Shown here piece by piece: positions 34,501 to 49,500 of a stretch of 60,000 nt of DNA. A program made the position numbers and the translations under genes. The stretch covers positions 36,365,366-36,425,365 of the forward strand of contig CAIIXF020000001.1 in assembly GCA_903813345.2 (NCBI GenBank). The letters run 5' to 3'. Position 1 is the first letter of the stretch, and every line of letters starts with the position of its first letter. The notes under the pieces are model-generated. The model made no database searches and was not told where the DNA came from. It saw only the letters and a list, made by a program, of their open reading frames with translations. The DNA is from Owenia fusiformis (lineage: Eukaryota > Annelida > Polychaeta > Sabellida > Oweniidae).

Positions 34501-37500
34501 GACCGACGTTCTTTATATGGTCATTCCTTCTGACGTAATCGTTGAGCCCGGAATTGACCAATGACATGCGCATATTTAATAAGAACGCATTTGCCGTATG
34601 TTTCTTCAAGCTCGCTGATTGGTGGAAGGTCAGCGCGTAGGTCAAAAGTGATTTACCCATACTGTCACCGGTACCCGTCATGGGGCGGGGCTACTAAACT
34701 GTAATATGGTCTCTACTAAGCAGAGTGTAGTTTAACTAGACTCTGCACGCAGGGTATAGAACCACAAGATAGAAGACGAAAAGAGCTTTAGGATGTTTTT
34801 TATTTAAAGCTTCTAGCTCAGGTTTGAAGGAAGTTACATCAATTTTTGTAAAAAATCTTAAACATTCCAATTTTTTTGCCTTGTTTATGCCATGATCGCA
34901 CTCCCTCCTGACTGAAAAGCAAAACGAATTTTGGCAATCACACCCCCCCCCCCCCCCCCCCGACTGAAAACCGAAACGAAATTGGCGATCACACCCCCCT
35001 GACTGAAAGCTGGCTATGCCCCTGCCTGTAGTTGATGTCTTTTCAAAGAAACTGATATCATAAATTGAGGTTTGCCCAATGCTTTTACTTTAAGATCATG
35101 ACATTTACTACCTCCAAAAAACGATGGTCTATTTGACCACAATTCTGCACACGTTCCATCTTATGATTTGTCTGTCAAGATTGTGTTTTAGTTGATATGC
35201 ATACTTTTATTTCTTAACATGAATAAATGGTATTTTTCTATTTTAACAGTTTAAGTTACTGTATCCATGTGGTTATAGACCAAGCCTAAAACATTTTCGA
35301 TCAAGCAATCTGGTTGGGGAACATGTCAAAGTAGTTACAGCTGTGAAAAATGTAATCATTTATGTTTAGGGTGGGGTTATGAGACAATGTCTTTTTTGAA
35401 AATGTATATTTTTACCTAGACTATTAAACTTTGCAGTTCTACATAAAGGTCTGATCTAACTTCAGTATAAACTAAAAATGTCAGCTTGAATTATTGAAAA
35501 TAAAATTTGAATGAAGTAAAATCAAGAGAATTAGAAATCAAAATTTTGAAAATGTCAACATTTGGGCAAGATCCCTTAAGATATTATCTGTAGGTTGTAA
35601 GGCTGACATCTTTGGCATTTGCAATACCAACATGATGATCAATATCTCTGATGTGGTGAATCATCTTGTTCTTGGAAAATATAATCTTCTACCACTGGAG
35701 GAGAGATACATAATTACCAAGATTAGTTGCATATTAGAGTAGAGCATAAAGCACTCCACCCCATCTGCTTGTAGTACTTTGTAATGTAATGATGAGCCAT
35801 ACAGATGAGTATTAGTAATTTAACATGGTGAATCTGGAGTAGATCTACTCTTGGATCACCATTCCAGATCTATTTTAACAGAATAACAATGGGAATTGTT
35901 TGAAAGTGATGTTATGTAATATGTGCTGAATTAAGCTTGGCACATGGGGAAACATTTAAAACATCCAAATATACACAAAATAAAGGAGACTAGAGTCTTG
36001 TGTAAAGTATCTGGTATACCTGGGGGGGGGGGTTGTATGGAGCTCTGATGTAAATGTAATGTTTAATAACAGCACTCCTCCTTAATCTTCCAATAATTGA
36101 TGAGTAAGAAGATATCCAATATATACTTCCATCGTGAGATATCACAGCATTCTCTCAGTTTCCTTCTAGAATGCTTGTGCATTGCAGAGATGGTCTGAGT
36201 ATCAGAATGATGTACTTCTATACTGTATATCATACATCAAATATCTCACATCAAATGGTCAAGATTCTCGTTAAACCTATGAATAAATAAATAGTAATTT
36301 TTCTGTACTTAAGCATCCTTATTAGTGTTTCACTTCTTTCCTTTGCTGTCAGGAATCTTTGACCTGCATCACTGACCCAGGTCTTATGAAAGGAATTGGA
36401 GGCATTGGAATACTGTACATGAACCTTTGGATCAAGGATGAGATATACTATTAGGGTTATTGTGCCATCCTATCCATTAAGGTCTCATTACTTGTTGACT
36501 TCTTGCTTTCCTACCTAATATTTTTTAATTAAAAGCCTGACCTGCAATGACATTCTATTCATGGTTGACCAAGTGAAGTGGAATAATCTGAGTGATGTGA
36601 TGTAGCTCTAATAGAATCAATTTCACACAGATATTACTCTCTGTGCCTTAAAACAGAGACAGCCAATCAGTGTTCCATAATTTATTTCTTCAAAGATTCA
36701 TCTCTTGGCTATAAAAGGATCTCATGAAATATTGTTTCTGGGGTGAACCAAGCATAGAAATTGGTGTGGTAGATTAAGAGAGCTGTTTACATGGAAGAAG
36801 ACTATGAGGACTTCTACCCATCACAACAGCCTCAGAGTGTGTGGGGTGGTCACAAGGACTTGGCAAGATTACATGTACATTGTTTTTTATACTCTAAATT
36901 CTGAGATGATTTCTTGATAAATAATCTTAATCCAATTAGACTATGTAGTCCTTATCATATGGCCCTTTATTTTCTACCTGTATGCAGTGGCAATGTCAGG
37001 AAGAAAAATGACGAGGCAAAATATATTTTCAAACCTGTTAAAAAAGTGATGAGGCAAGCGCCTTGTCTGCCTCATCCTGGCTACAGTTATGTAGCCAACA
37101 TTCATTTTTTGCATTCCTGCTCCAAGCTCTTGATCGAAAGCCCATGTTCCAAGTAAACACCAAAAGCTACATTAAATGATAAGCCCTAGCAGTGCAATGA
37201 GTGCATGGCATCTCATTTTCTTCTCATTTTCTTCTCAGCCATGGGAATAATGGTTTTAGTGAAGCAGAAAGAATTGATAAATATCTGAATGCAAAAAACT
37301 ACTTTATGAGATTTATTAAGGTCCTAAGATCAGCCATCTTGCTTCAGCCATCTTGCTTCCTCAAGTTCGGACCTGTCCTCATATGATAGAATCTGTAAAA
37401 TCATATTTAATAGTCAGAGGGTACATGTACATATAATATATAAGGGTACATGTGGTGTGATGGGTATGCAGGTTCCAGAATGCTCAATTTTGATTCTACC

Positions 37501-40500
37501 AGCAGCAGTATTAATTGGCTTCATAATCACTACTAATCACATTTTGTCAACAAAGTGAACATCTATATTAATTTCATTTGCATATCCCTGGCTTGAAAAC
37601 ACACACTTATAATTACCAGTGCATTAAATTTTATTTTGTCATTATATTAGAATTGAAATGTAGAAGACTAAAGGAATAAAGTGAACATTTATAAAAGCAG
37701 AACACTAACTTGACAAAAATGCATGAAAACAGATACTCTCAGGTACAGGGTGACCGGAAAAAAGGAGACCATTGAAGTAATCAATTTCTCCTAAACTAGA
37801 CAAGTGCCATCAATGAAATTTTGCATACACTGGAACAGTTATATGGAAATTTGTTACTGAAGGTTTCAATACAAGCATTCAACTGGTTCAGGAGCTATGA
37901 TCATTTACATAACATGCTCCAAATAGGCACAATTGAGACCAACGCAGAGTTGGATTCATATGGCAAACTACCCTTACATGTTCTGCCCTCTATGGCATTA
38001 TTATGGCATTACATATAGCAGTGATTGCCTTCTTTAGGTCAACAATAGTCTGAGGATTGTTTTGGTATAGATTGTCTTTCAAATATCCATACAAAAAGAA
38101 ATCAGCAGGATTCAAGTCTAGGCTGTAATGGCAATGAAGGGTTATCTGACATGTGGTTCATCATCCTGTTGCCAAAGTGCTGATTTACCAAATCTTAAGA
38201 GTCACTTTAGGTATTGGGCATAGTGCCATGTTACTAAAACCACTATATGGAACAATTAAATCCCATATGAAAACCAAGGGCTGCCCCAAACCTCCTTAGG
38301 ATGATACTGTAACTGAGTGGGACCACTGAGTCCGAAGCCATAGGTCAGATAAGCTTCGTCTCCATACACCTCAAATTTGAATCCACCTGATTTCTTTTTG
38401 TGGGGCAATTTGAAAGACAATGTGTACCAAAACAATCCTGAGACAATTGCTGACCTAAAGGTGGCAATAAATGCTAAATGTAATGCCATAACAAGGTCGG
38501 AATATGTAAGGGTATTTGCCAAATGTATCCAGCTCTGCGTTGGTCTCAATTGCGCCTATTTGGAGCATGTTATGTAAATGATCATAGCTCCTGAACCAGT
38601 TGACTGCTTGTATTGACACTTTCAGGAACAAATTTCCATAGAACTGTCCTGATGTATGCAAAATTTCATTGATGTCACTAGTCTATTTTAGGAGATATTG
38701 CCTATTTCAATGGTCTCCTTTTTTTCCGGTCACCCTGTACATTTCAGAGAAAAGAGTAATTAGATAAGGTATAATCAGAGTGAAATTTGAAGCCTGGGTA
38801 ATCATATCCTTATTGTCCAAACATCTTATACAGACTTCAATTATCCTCAATAATTAATTTAAACATCTTATTGGGGCTAATATTTGTCTACGATTCCAGG
38901 CTGGCTTGCAATGCTGTATTCTTCAAATGAATCAATTCCTTTGTGCAAAGTTTATCATGAATGTGCTTCTTATTCTTCTCTTGAAAATGACTGCTTTTAA
39001 ACATTTTTTTCTTAACAGTACATGTATGCAATATACATCAACTTCATGTCTGTTTACTTTATCCTTTTCACTTTACATTTTTACAACAACCTTTGCAACA
39101 TTATTCTCTCTGGATATATCTTCGTATGGAGATTTCCCAGACTCATCTCTTGGTTTAATTGAATTCCCATAAGTACTGTTACGTAATCAGATCAGTAATA
39201 TTGATACAGAATCAATTTAGAAATATCTCTTTGCTTGGTGATTTTATATTTTGCCTTTTTGTATGAAAATGACAGCCAGAATTCTTCAACAAAATCTATT
39301 ACTCATCATTCTGTACATATAAAAAGAGTAAATAAAAAAGCTAACATGAAAGCAGTTGTTGGGTTGCTATGGTAACCTGTTGCCTAATTATCTTCAAATG
39401 ATCAGCCTCAATAGACAAATTTACCAATTAGTTGCAAAGTGTGATCCTAACTTATTGCAGCTATGATTTAACCAGACAGCTTCAATTGAATTTCTTCGTT
39501 TTTGATCTTCATCGTGTTTGAATTCATCAAGCTTCTGTCTTATTTTCATCTCACATTTCATCAATTACATGTACTCTAATCTCATTGTCTAACAGTAGTA
39601 CAATATAAAAATTTAAAGGACTTCTGCATAGGTGTAGTCAGGGGGATGTGTGTGAACACCCCCCCCCCCCTCTCTCCCCTAAACCAATAAAAATAAGATC
39701 ATTGGAAAGAGGAAAAAAAGAACTTTAAAATGCTTTTTATGTGGAGCTTTTAGCTTAATTTTGAAGGAAGTTCCATCAATTTTTGTAGAATTTAGAGCAA
39801 CAAGACAAGAAAACATCGAGGGCAGAACCAGTCATATTTGGAAAACAAACCAAATATCAACAATCGGCCACCACCTGTTGTAATCAACAAAAAAACTTTC
39901 TTTTATTGAATCTTGAACTTTGTATTATATGGTTGTTTTTTTCTTTGCCAGTGTCACCTCTCATGACCCATCATGTTCTCTGAATGTATAGAGGATACAT
40001 TATATTTTAGTTTATTGACATTGGAAATCATCATCTTCAGGAATAATGCCCATGAAGGAAGTCTTGTACTAGAATTAATTGACTTAATGTTTCCCTTTGT
40101 TTTCGTGTGACTGGACATCAAATCACATTGAAATTGATTGTGTTTATTTATGGCTTGTTATCAGGTGTTTCCTTTATACAAAGTACCTGTCTGTTAGAAA
40201 TGTTATAGGGCTGAATATTGTCTTGTTTTGGTTATGAAAGGAAGCTATAAACTTTTATATCTTGGAATACAATGTTATAAACCATCGATAATTTTGTATT
40301 TGGGCTTGTGTCTTAATTTTATGTCTTTGTTGTCCATGTACCTTTTATCGATGGACCCCTCCCTTTTATAGTTCTCGTTTTAGTTTCTATGGCAACCAGA
40401 TCATTTTTAGCTACACTCTACACATCTATGAGCAGAGAAATAATTTTTCATTTGGGAATATTCTGAATGGTAGTTATCTATTAAACAAGCTAGATATTAC

Positions 40501-43500
40501 TTGTGTATCTATTTCATTATTAACCAGAAACACCAGAGCTTCCCACAAAGGGATTGGATATGCACATATTGGTTTTATCATGGAATTATTTTCAAGATTT
40601 TTCTTCAATGTTGCAGTAATATGAACTCATTGTGGTTTATCAGGCCTTCTCTTAGCTATGCAGAAAATAAGCTTTGGATGCCACAGATGATGTGTCCCCA
40701 AAGAGTGTATGTGAAACCAGATTATACAAATTGTCATTGTAGAACATAAGACCAATATTCATATTTTATCTTGAATTCCTTTCTTTTTAATCAAATGCTG
40801 AGTCTTTATTTTTGCATCATTTGTTGCTTGATTGTTGCATTGCCAAGGAATCTTTAACCAAGCTATTTATGGAAGTCATCAGTGATTTTGATCCCAGACT
40901 TGAAAATTGTGTATTAGCTTCTCTTACTGTATAATGGATTCTTCATTGAACCTGAACTTATGGGATCAACATTATAATGTCCAATAATGTGCTTGACATT
41001 TGGTTTAATAAATCATGAATATTCCAAAATGAATACTCTGATAATGAGACCTGCCATTTAATATTAATTGATATCGTTTCTCATTATTACCTCTAAATTA
41101 ACATTTGCTCCAATTCAATTAATTTTTATTGCCTATTATGAATGATCAAAGTGTGAAATATTAATTTGGTATTCCTGTATTCAGGTGATAATGTGTTCTC
41201 TAGGGGTTACATTAACTTTCCCCTCTTTATTTGGCACTTGGTTGACACTTGGGCTTTCAATAGATTGAATGCCCTTGGTTGACAGTTGGATTTCATACAC
41301 ATTTGATTTTGATACTTTATTGTAGAAACACTGAATCTATTCCTGGCAATTCATCAAAAAGTATTTTTGCTTTGAATCTCTTTATGATAGACCCAAAGCA
41401 TCCTTCAAGATCAGACATCACTGTCCCAGCTCATGGAATAAATTGAAATACCCTTGGACCCACAGGCCTTGAAGGTTTTTTCCCTTACCCCTTGTAAACT
41501 TGTAAGCCCATCACTTGTAACTGTGGTTAACTTAGTTTATAAAGTTAATAATAACTACTCTTTACCACTACAAGGCCTTCTTCACTTACTTAAGGAGGTG
41601 GGGTCTACCATATCTCTGCATTCCTTTTAGACCCCTTAGAGCCTTTTTGGGGCTTATACTTTATCTCAATATGTAGACTTCATTCAGATTGTAATCACAT
41701 ATTTCTGTTTTAATTATAAATAGCAATGATGCTAGTTGATTACATGAGATGATCAATAAATTTTGTCTATTGCATAATTGGGCTTTTCTTCTTTGGCACA
41801 AAATACGGATGGGGACATCACCTTATTATTGGAAGTGTTGAATCTCCTTTGGACAGTTAGGTGTGATTGTTAAACACTTCTGCCCAGTAATTAGACCAGG
41901 CAAGTGTCAAAGCAGACTGACTTTCAGCTTGATCAGACAATTTGCTATTCCGTTTCCATCTTTGATAAATTTCTAGGGTAAGATTATCTAAGGAAGCAAG
42001 ATTAAATGTCAATGAAATTATTTGTGTCCTGTATCCATCAATATATCTATTAAATATCTATTCAAAATGGTAAGATTTGTATAGTACATGTAGTTAATGC
42101 ATATGTCAATATACATTCAAAGCGCAAAAGGCAAAAATAGCAGAAGTAAGATAGATATACATATATACATAAATTAGTTATTTACAATAAAAAAGAATTG
42201 CATGTAGAGTGCATGTGCATATATATCAGTTGGCAAGAATTCCTTTTTGATCACCAGGTCTAAAATAGAATAAAATGCAATTCACCTACTGTTGTTGATG
42301 TTGAAAAAGATAACAGGATTAGAATTGTGTTATTTAATGCAATTCACATGATGTGTATATGAATACTGCCATATTGTTGAGGATCACTGGTATGCGACTA
42401 AATTATTCAAAGATTCTTCTGTTTTGTCTGGCTCTCATTAATTTTATATGAGGTCAAACCAAGGTCTTGATATGATGTGTTCTAGTCACGTTGTTGTTTG
42501 AAATCGATATAGAGCTGCAACATATAGCCAATTATTAATCTCGTCTGCCCAGGGGTCTAATTTTCTAACTTTCGAAATGTTCGTTAAATGCACCTTGAAT
42601 GATAATCATGGTGTACCTATGTGGTCTATGCGTGTAGGTCATCCCTAGAGTCTATCAAGTCATGTGTTGCATCGGTGATTGCTTGCTGGTCAGACTCGAA
42701 CAACTCCTGTTTTATCTCATTAGTATTCTCAATGTCTTCAGAACAGTAAAGGTCTCTATAAACAGTTACAATTATTGTTATTTTGTTTTATCTGATGATA
42801 TCACTGATTTATTCAGTTTGAACTGGGTGTCGATATATAACAGGAAGATCAGATGTTTTGCCACAGGCTGCCTATGCCCGGGTGCCCATGCCATTTAACC
42901 CATTCTTTTGACCAAAATACCTCTTTAACTTATGGGTTAAGAGTTTATTTATGGGAAATTATATTTTATATAAATATGATTGAATGCATGATTTTGATAT
43001 CATATTTTGAAAAATGCAAATGTATTCATGATTCTGTTTTTTTACATTGTAGTTGCTGGAGAGGAAGAGAGTAGCGACCACATGGTTGACCCCCAACAAA
43101 GTCTTGCCCAAGAACTTCATCCTAAAGCTATCCCCTACTCACCCCCATATAACATTATACAGAACGATGGTGCAGGCCACCAGAACTACCAGAGTGATGG
43201 TGCTTCCCAAACAGATAACACAAGCAATGAAATAGACCAGACCTCTCGTAAAGACCCTAAGGTTAATAAAGCAAAAAGGAAACGAAAAAAACAGAAACAC
43301 CAACGAGATAAGAATCCAACAAATATACAGGATGATGAAGAAGAAGGGAATGTTATCAATGAGTTGGGACTTACTATTCCTCCAGTTAGGTTCCACTCCT
43401 GTAGGGACCTTATCTGCCATAATGGGGGCCAGTGTGTAAGGGATGAAATGAGGGATGGATATAGGTGTCAGTGTCTGCTAAACTACCATGGCCAGTTCTG

Positions 43501-46500
43501 TGAACAAGGTATGTATATCCACCTTTGACTTCCAAAGTTTACATTTGAACAACTGAAAACTTGTACCTGGAGATGATGTTTATCTGAAAATGTTTGGACC
43601 ATTAACACCAATCATGCAATTAACATTCCTTGTGAACAAATTAAATGCCCTAATGCATGTACATGTAACATAGAACAGAGTAAGGAGAAAGTAGCCAACA
43701 TATGAGCAAGACTGTAACCTCCTTAACCATAGAAATGCAATGTTCTTTACAAAAATTAGGATTTTCCTCAAAAACAGCAGGTACATCATCTTCAGTGCAT
43801 TTAAGGGGAAATCAGTTGTATCCTATTGCTATAAGGTGTCAATTTATTCTCTGTGATTCTCACTTGAAGTATGCTCATGAATCTCATTGACACTTTGGAA
43901 TTGCTTCACATCCCTTGATACCCCTTCTTACATGATCCTCTAATGAAACCATATGTCAGTTGATATAATTTACCCTGTGTACCAGTCAGCTAGTAACACT
44001 AGCACACTCTGAATATTGGTTGGTGTTTGGTAGTTGGTGTTCAGCATTTGTTATCCATAACAAATGGCAGGTGGTGACATTTTGCATGTTAATGCCTTGT
44101 CTCAAAATGTATTGTATTGGAATTAAATTGTTAAGTGATTGAAATGATAGACACAGAATGTATACAATGTATGTGTTACAATTTCCTGACTTCTCATTCT
44201 GATTGGTTATAGATGGCTTCATCAAAAGTCTTATCTATCGATTGTAGAGTATAGATTCAATTCAATATTGCAAGGGTACTGCTTTAATAAAGCAACCTAC
44301 TTCACTTCAAATGAGAAACACTTCTGGGAATATTTTTTTAAATGATGAATCTTGTCATGATCTCTCCACCCCTTTATAATATGCCTAAAGGGTTATTCTG
44401 CCTATACTTATCACCTCTTTCATTTATTTAACACACTGTCAAGTGGCCCTGTACAATTTGCGAAATCCTTCAAAATGTTTTTTAGGTTTATCTTCCACTC
44501 TTGTGATATTGATTAACCAGGACACTAAATTAGTCATTGGAAAACATCTTACGTGGGTTGAGCTCTCTGTTTTCTCTGTAGAATTTCAATAAAGTGTTTT
44601 ACAATTGAATATTGGTGCAGTAATGTGTGTCACCATACCATTTTCATTAGATTGGTTTTGCTTCTTTAAAAGGGTTTAATGTACCACTAAAATCACATTT
44701 TTAATGTAAATTGTACAATTAGCGAACATGTAATGGATAATATTTCTTGTCAACTTAGTAATTTTTCAAACTTTGATTTTTGTCCCATGTGTCGTACGTC
44801 TTTAGATATTAATCACCGGGGCACGGTACCTTACTCAGAAACCTGTATGTGCCTCTGTGTAAACATTTTGATTCTCATAACATCTTTTTTTTTGTTTCAC
44901 CTCAGGGCTTAGAAGAAATGCGATGTCATGGAGCAAGTGTTAGTCCCCCAGAAACATTGACTATATCAAGGAGCTATTTGGTGATGTCTGGCCACTTATA
45001 AAGTGTCTGAGACAATACATAAAATAAATTCAGAACTTTTCATTATTTTGTGGGGGGTGTGAGGGGTGGCCCACTCCCCCTAGAAAATTTTACAATTTTA
45101 AGATGCTATTTGGTGCTTTCTGGGCACTTTCAAAGTGTATGAGTCAATGGAAAAAAATTAGAAAAAAAATTGTTTTCAATAAAAAAAATTTCCCAAAATT
45201 TTTTTGGGGGGTGTCAGAGGGGGGTGCGGTCGCACCCATCGCACCCCCCATCTGACGGCCATGTGGTTTATCATGATGATGTGTATAGTATAACACTGTG
45301 TTTTATAGTATCACTGTCATGATCTTTTCTATTTGGGAAGTTGCAGTACAGTAAATAAAGTAAATGAACATTCCATGTTTCTAAAGCAGTTTTCCCTTCT
45401 GAGACTACCTTAGAATGAGTTATCTCTTAGTGCCATGAATGTATCCTTTATCTAAAACAGTGAGCTCTGTAATCTTAGTGAAACTAATATTGGACTACAG
45501 GGAGAACCAGTTGAGATTGTTGTTTGATTTAAGGTAAAATCAGAGAGTAACTTTTCAAAATGATGGTCTCAATTCAAGAATCTTTTGAACTAAGAACATC
45601 TCAGGGTGCCTATTTTCAAAAAATTCAAAATGCTTGTATCCATTTTGAAAGAAACTCATAAAACATAAACATGAATGTGAATATCTTCGTTGCAATCTGA
45701 TGGCATATAAAAGTAAAGTAGTCATATAAACAATACCCCATTGTATTATTACAGAATGCCACAATCTCGAACAATCATCTTTATTTGATATGATCAAAAA
45801 ATATTACATCTTTGCTATTTTTCAAGCTCATGTTCATCAGTGTAAGTTGGAGCTGTAAGCTAGTTGAAGCTTGTATGGTCAAAACAGCATGGAACTGTAT
45901 CAGAAACCTGGTATACAAAGGTCAATAAAAGATGAGTGATGGGATGGAACAGAAATATTTCAGAATAAAATTGATTGAAATGTATGCCTACAGGAAGATT
46001 TTTTCAGTGAGGATAGTAATTTTACTTTCTTAGAGGATCTCTTCAATTTTAACTTTTGTAAGATAAGTTCAAGTATCAACTACAGTATTAAAACTGAACA
46101 TTACCACAGGTTCTCTGAGTGCTGTTAAAGTTTATATTCTATCTATGAGAGGTGATAGATCAAACCAGTACCCCTGAGAAATCATTGCATTCCCAGCAGC
46201 TAAACCTATTATGAATTGAGCCCAGAATAATTGATCAGTTTTAAGGATAAAGACTGGTCTATTTATTTTGTGTTAGTTAATGTCCCTATAGAAGATGTCC
46301 AAGTCTGATGATTCTGATTTTGATGTTAGTTTTTGAGTCCAAAGTAAAATCCAAAATTTACAACTTGAATCAATTGATGATTTTAGAAAATATATTTTAA
46401 AATTGAAGATAAAAATTACACTTGGGTTTCCAAAACTATGAGTGACTGCTGTTTGAGAATAGAATATTCTAGTTATCCCACCAAATGAAGTTCGAGAGGG

Positions 46501-49500
46501 ATATAGGAAAGCCATCTGCCCATCTGTTCGTCTGTCAAAATTTATATGCTGATGCCTAGGGACAAAGGAGCTACGTTGAAGAAGATATTTTCAAAATGGC
46601 TGCTAAATATCAAAATGACAGTCATTTTTAGTAAAAAACATAATCTTTGATAACTCAAATACCATTGAATGGATTTGTTTCAAATTTTATATGCTGATGC
46701 CTTGGGACAAAATAGATTTGTTCAAGAAGGAGCTGAAGAAGAGATTTTTAGAATATATCAAATACCAGTGGACAGATTTAAGGATCAAATTTTATATGAT
46801 GATGCCCAGAAACACAGTACCTCTGTTTGACAAAGAATTTTTAAGATGGCAGCTGAATTTTAAAATGGCCGGCATTTTTGTAAAAAAATGTGATCTCAAA
46901 TAGTACTGAACGGATTCGGTTCAAATTTCGAGATAGATTTTCAAAATGGCGGCTGAATTTCTAAATGACTGCCATTTTTTGTAAAAAAGGAATGTAATCT
47001 TTGATAACTCACATGCTAATTGACGGATATGGTTTACATTTTATATGTTGATGCCTAGGGACAAACAAGCTCTGCTCAAGAAGGAATTTTCAAGATGGCC
47101 ACTAATAATCAAAATATGTTTTGTTTGGTGCGATTTGTTACTCCGTGGAGTTTCTGTTTTTTCTATACTGATAAAGTTACACACAAAAATATATTTTGGG
47201 TTTGAATTGAATATTATTCTTTAACGGACAAAAATAGTTGAATGACTTGAAATATAATTTTTGCAATATTTTGGCCCATTTTCCACCATAAGGATGAATA
47301 GTCTATCTGCTCAAAATGAGCCATTTATTTAAGCTTTCCATTAGACTGTATGAATCAAAAATACATGTTTAATTGGATCTCTGGATGCATGCCACTATCT
47401 AGAGATTTATGATAAATATGAGATAAACAGATTGAAAGGCATTTCTGTTTCTAATCACAACAATGCAATGTTAGACCATAACAGACCTGGATTATTGATC
47501 TTGTTGTAAATAGGATTTTACCCATATTAATGATTGTTTTCTACCTTTAGATAGTATTATCATTAAATTGGGTTTCCAAGAAGTTTTTGCATCCATGTAA
47601 GTTTGAGGGATTGTTCAAAGAGCGTTGGTTCAATCATTCTCAAACCTCCATCTTCAACATTTTGAACTAATTGTGAGAAGCTTACTTTTGCTACTGTGGA
47701 ATTCCATATAAAAGAAGTAAACAGTTGTTTTATTCTTTTATGATTTGTTGCTTATTCTTTGAAATAAAAAAAATTATAAAAAATAAAAATAAAAAAAATA
47801 AAATAAAAATTGGGTTTCCAGATTATCTTGTTTTACAAATTGCACCTTTTAATTTAATATTTATGTTTGAATATTGTTTTATTGAAAGTCCTGTTATAGT
47901 TTCGAATGTTATTTTTACCATTTTATTATTCCTCATGACTTCAAAAATGGTTTGAGACAATCTTTGGTAAAGGTTAGGAAATGTTACACAAATCAAGATT
48001 AAACATACTTTAAGTAATGGAGTAGATTTTTTATATTTAGCTAATTGTTCTCAATTTGCTTACTTATCACTGATACACAGAAAATATTTCAATAAATATC
48101 CATACAGGTTATGTGTACCATTTACCAGATATATTGACTATTACTCCATCACTTAAGATGAAGCTCTCTTTTGAGAACCTAAGTAGAATGAATGCAAAGG
48201 GTATCACTAAAATCAAGTTTTTGATTGTCAATAAACCTGAAATGTTATCTACCTTAAACATACACATACAGGTGCAAAACTCAAACAGCTCATTAGGGAT
48301 TTGAATCAAAAATATGAGGGAGGTCTCACAATTCTTTGTAAGTTGCAAGTTTTGAAAAATAAGATATTGCTTTCAAATGTAAATACTGAATGAATAATTG
48401 TTTGACTGTCAAAAATCTAATTTTCTACCCACTTTTATAGAGAACATCTTTTTTGTTGAAAGAGAAATGGATTATGTTTGCTTAGGCTAAATCAATAAGT
48501 AGACTATCTACTTTGCCATATTTAGAAGAACATGATCGAGTAAACTGTTAATCTAAATTGAAAGCTTTTCAGGGATGTAGGATATCGGCAAACAGAGATT
48601 CCTGTAGAATTGAAAACGGATAAAGACTAATAAAATGAACTTTCGGTTGTTTTGAAATTCCATCACATTTAATCGTTTATATTCCAAAATTCCGACAAAT
48701 GGCAATCATTTCTGAATTAGTAGGCACATTATCATTCTGAATGCTAGTAGGTGATCAGGAGAAAAAATTTCCAATAAAACGATTTTAATCTTAGAATTCC
48801 TTGCAAGAGAATTTAAGTGTGAAGAATGGTTAAGGAATTGATACGAGTAATTAAATAACAATGGAAAAGCAATAGATAGCTGGTCCCATGGCGATCCATT
48901 TCTTTTTTGCTCATTAGGTGAAAAAATCAATTAACGGTTAAAAAATCCAGGGGATTTGGCATGAACCATAGGATCAATCAAGTGGTTGCAGAGCTGCATG
49001 TATTGATAGTTTGTGTGGAGCTGTTAGAGTGTATATTATGTGATTTTATTCTAAAACATACACCCACATTTATGATATAGGATCTACAGATTTCAAGGTA
49101 CACTGTATGTACACCCATAATTTATTGTTCAACACCTGGGATTTATACACCACGATCACAATAAGAAATGATTGTAAATGATCAAATGAGATTGTATCAA
49201 ATACTCGATTATTTTGACTCTTGTTAACCATCAATGCTAATCTTGACCATATTAATCCATATCCTCGTGTTATTGATTATTCAATCATTCTTTATTGGCT
49301 GAAGTGTGATTCCATTTGAAGATTCCATAAAATGATGAACCATCCCAATTATCACATTCTTGTGGGATTATCTAATAATTTTGAGAAACTATAATATTTT
49401 GACTACCTTTGTGGTATATATAGCAGGCCCGTAGCCAGGATTTGCCAAGGGGGGGTTCAGTTTTCAAAAATTTCCAGGGGGGGTTCATATTTGACAATTT

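Larger units (their letters stand above)
32311..43052 (+). other. Intron 2 (10.7 kb)
   Basis: This is AT-rich and non-coding apart from repeats listed separately: the poly-G family at 34327-35028 and 39628-39800, a nested MITE at 34387-34756, and a mariner foldback at 37746-38737. A possible 54-base microexon is at 36783-36836. Short poly-G/poly-C runs occur near 36020 and 39658. Confidence 0.5.

Noticed and set aside
34448-34681. 77-codon minus-strand frame
   Set aside because: It falls wholly inside a MITE bounded by 9-bp target duplications and has no domain or splice context.
36781-36900. Longer reading MEEDYEDFY...[13 protein letters not shown] as a full exon
   Set aside because: No GT donor follows in the right phase beyond 36837 before the stop; only the short 54-base version fits, and even that weakly.
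47725-47955. 76-codon plus-strand frame rich in Lys/Asn/Ile
   Set aside because: It is driven by an A-rich low-complexity tract at 47765-47810.
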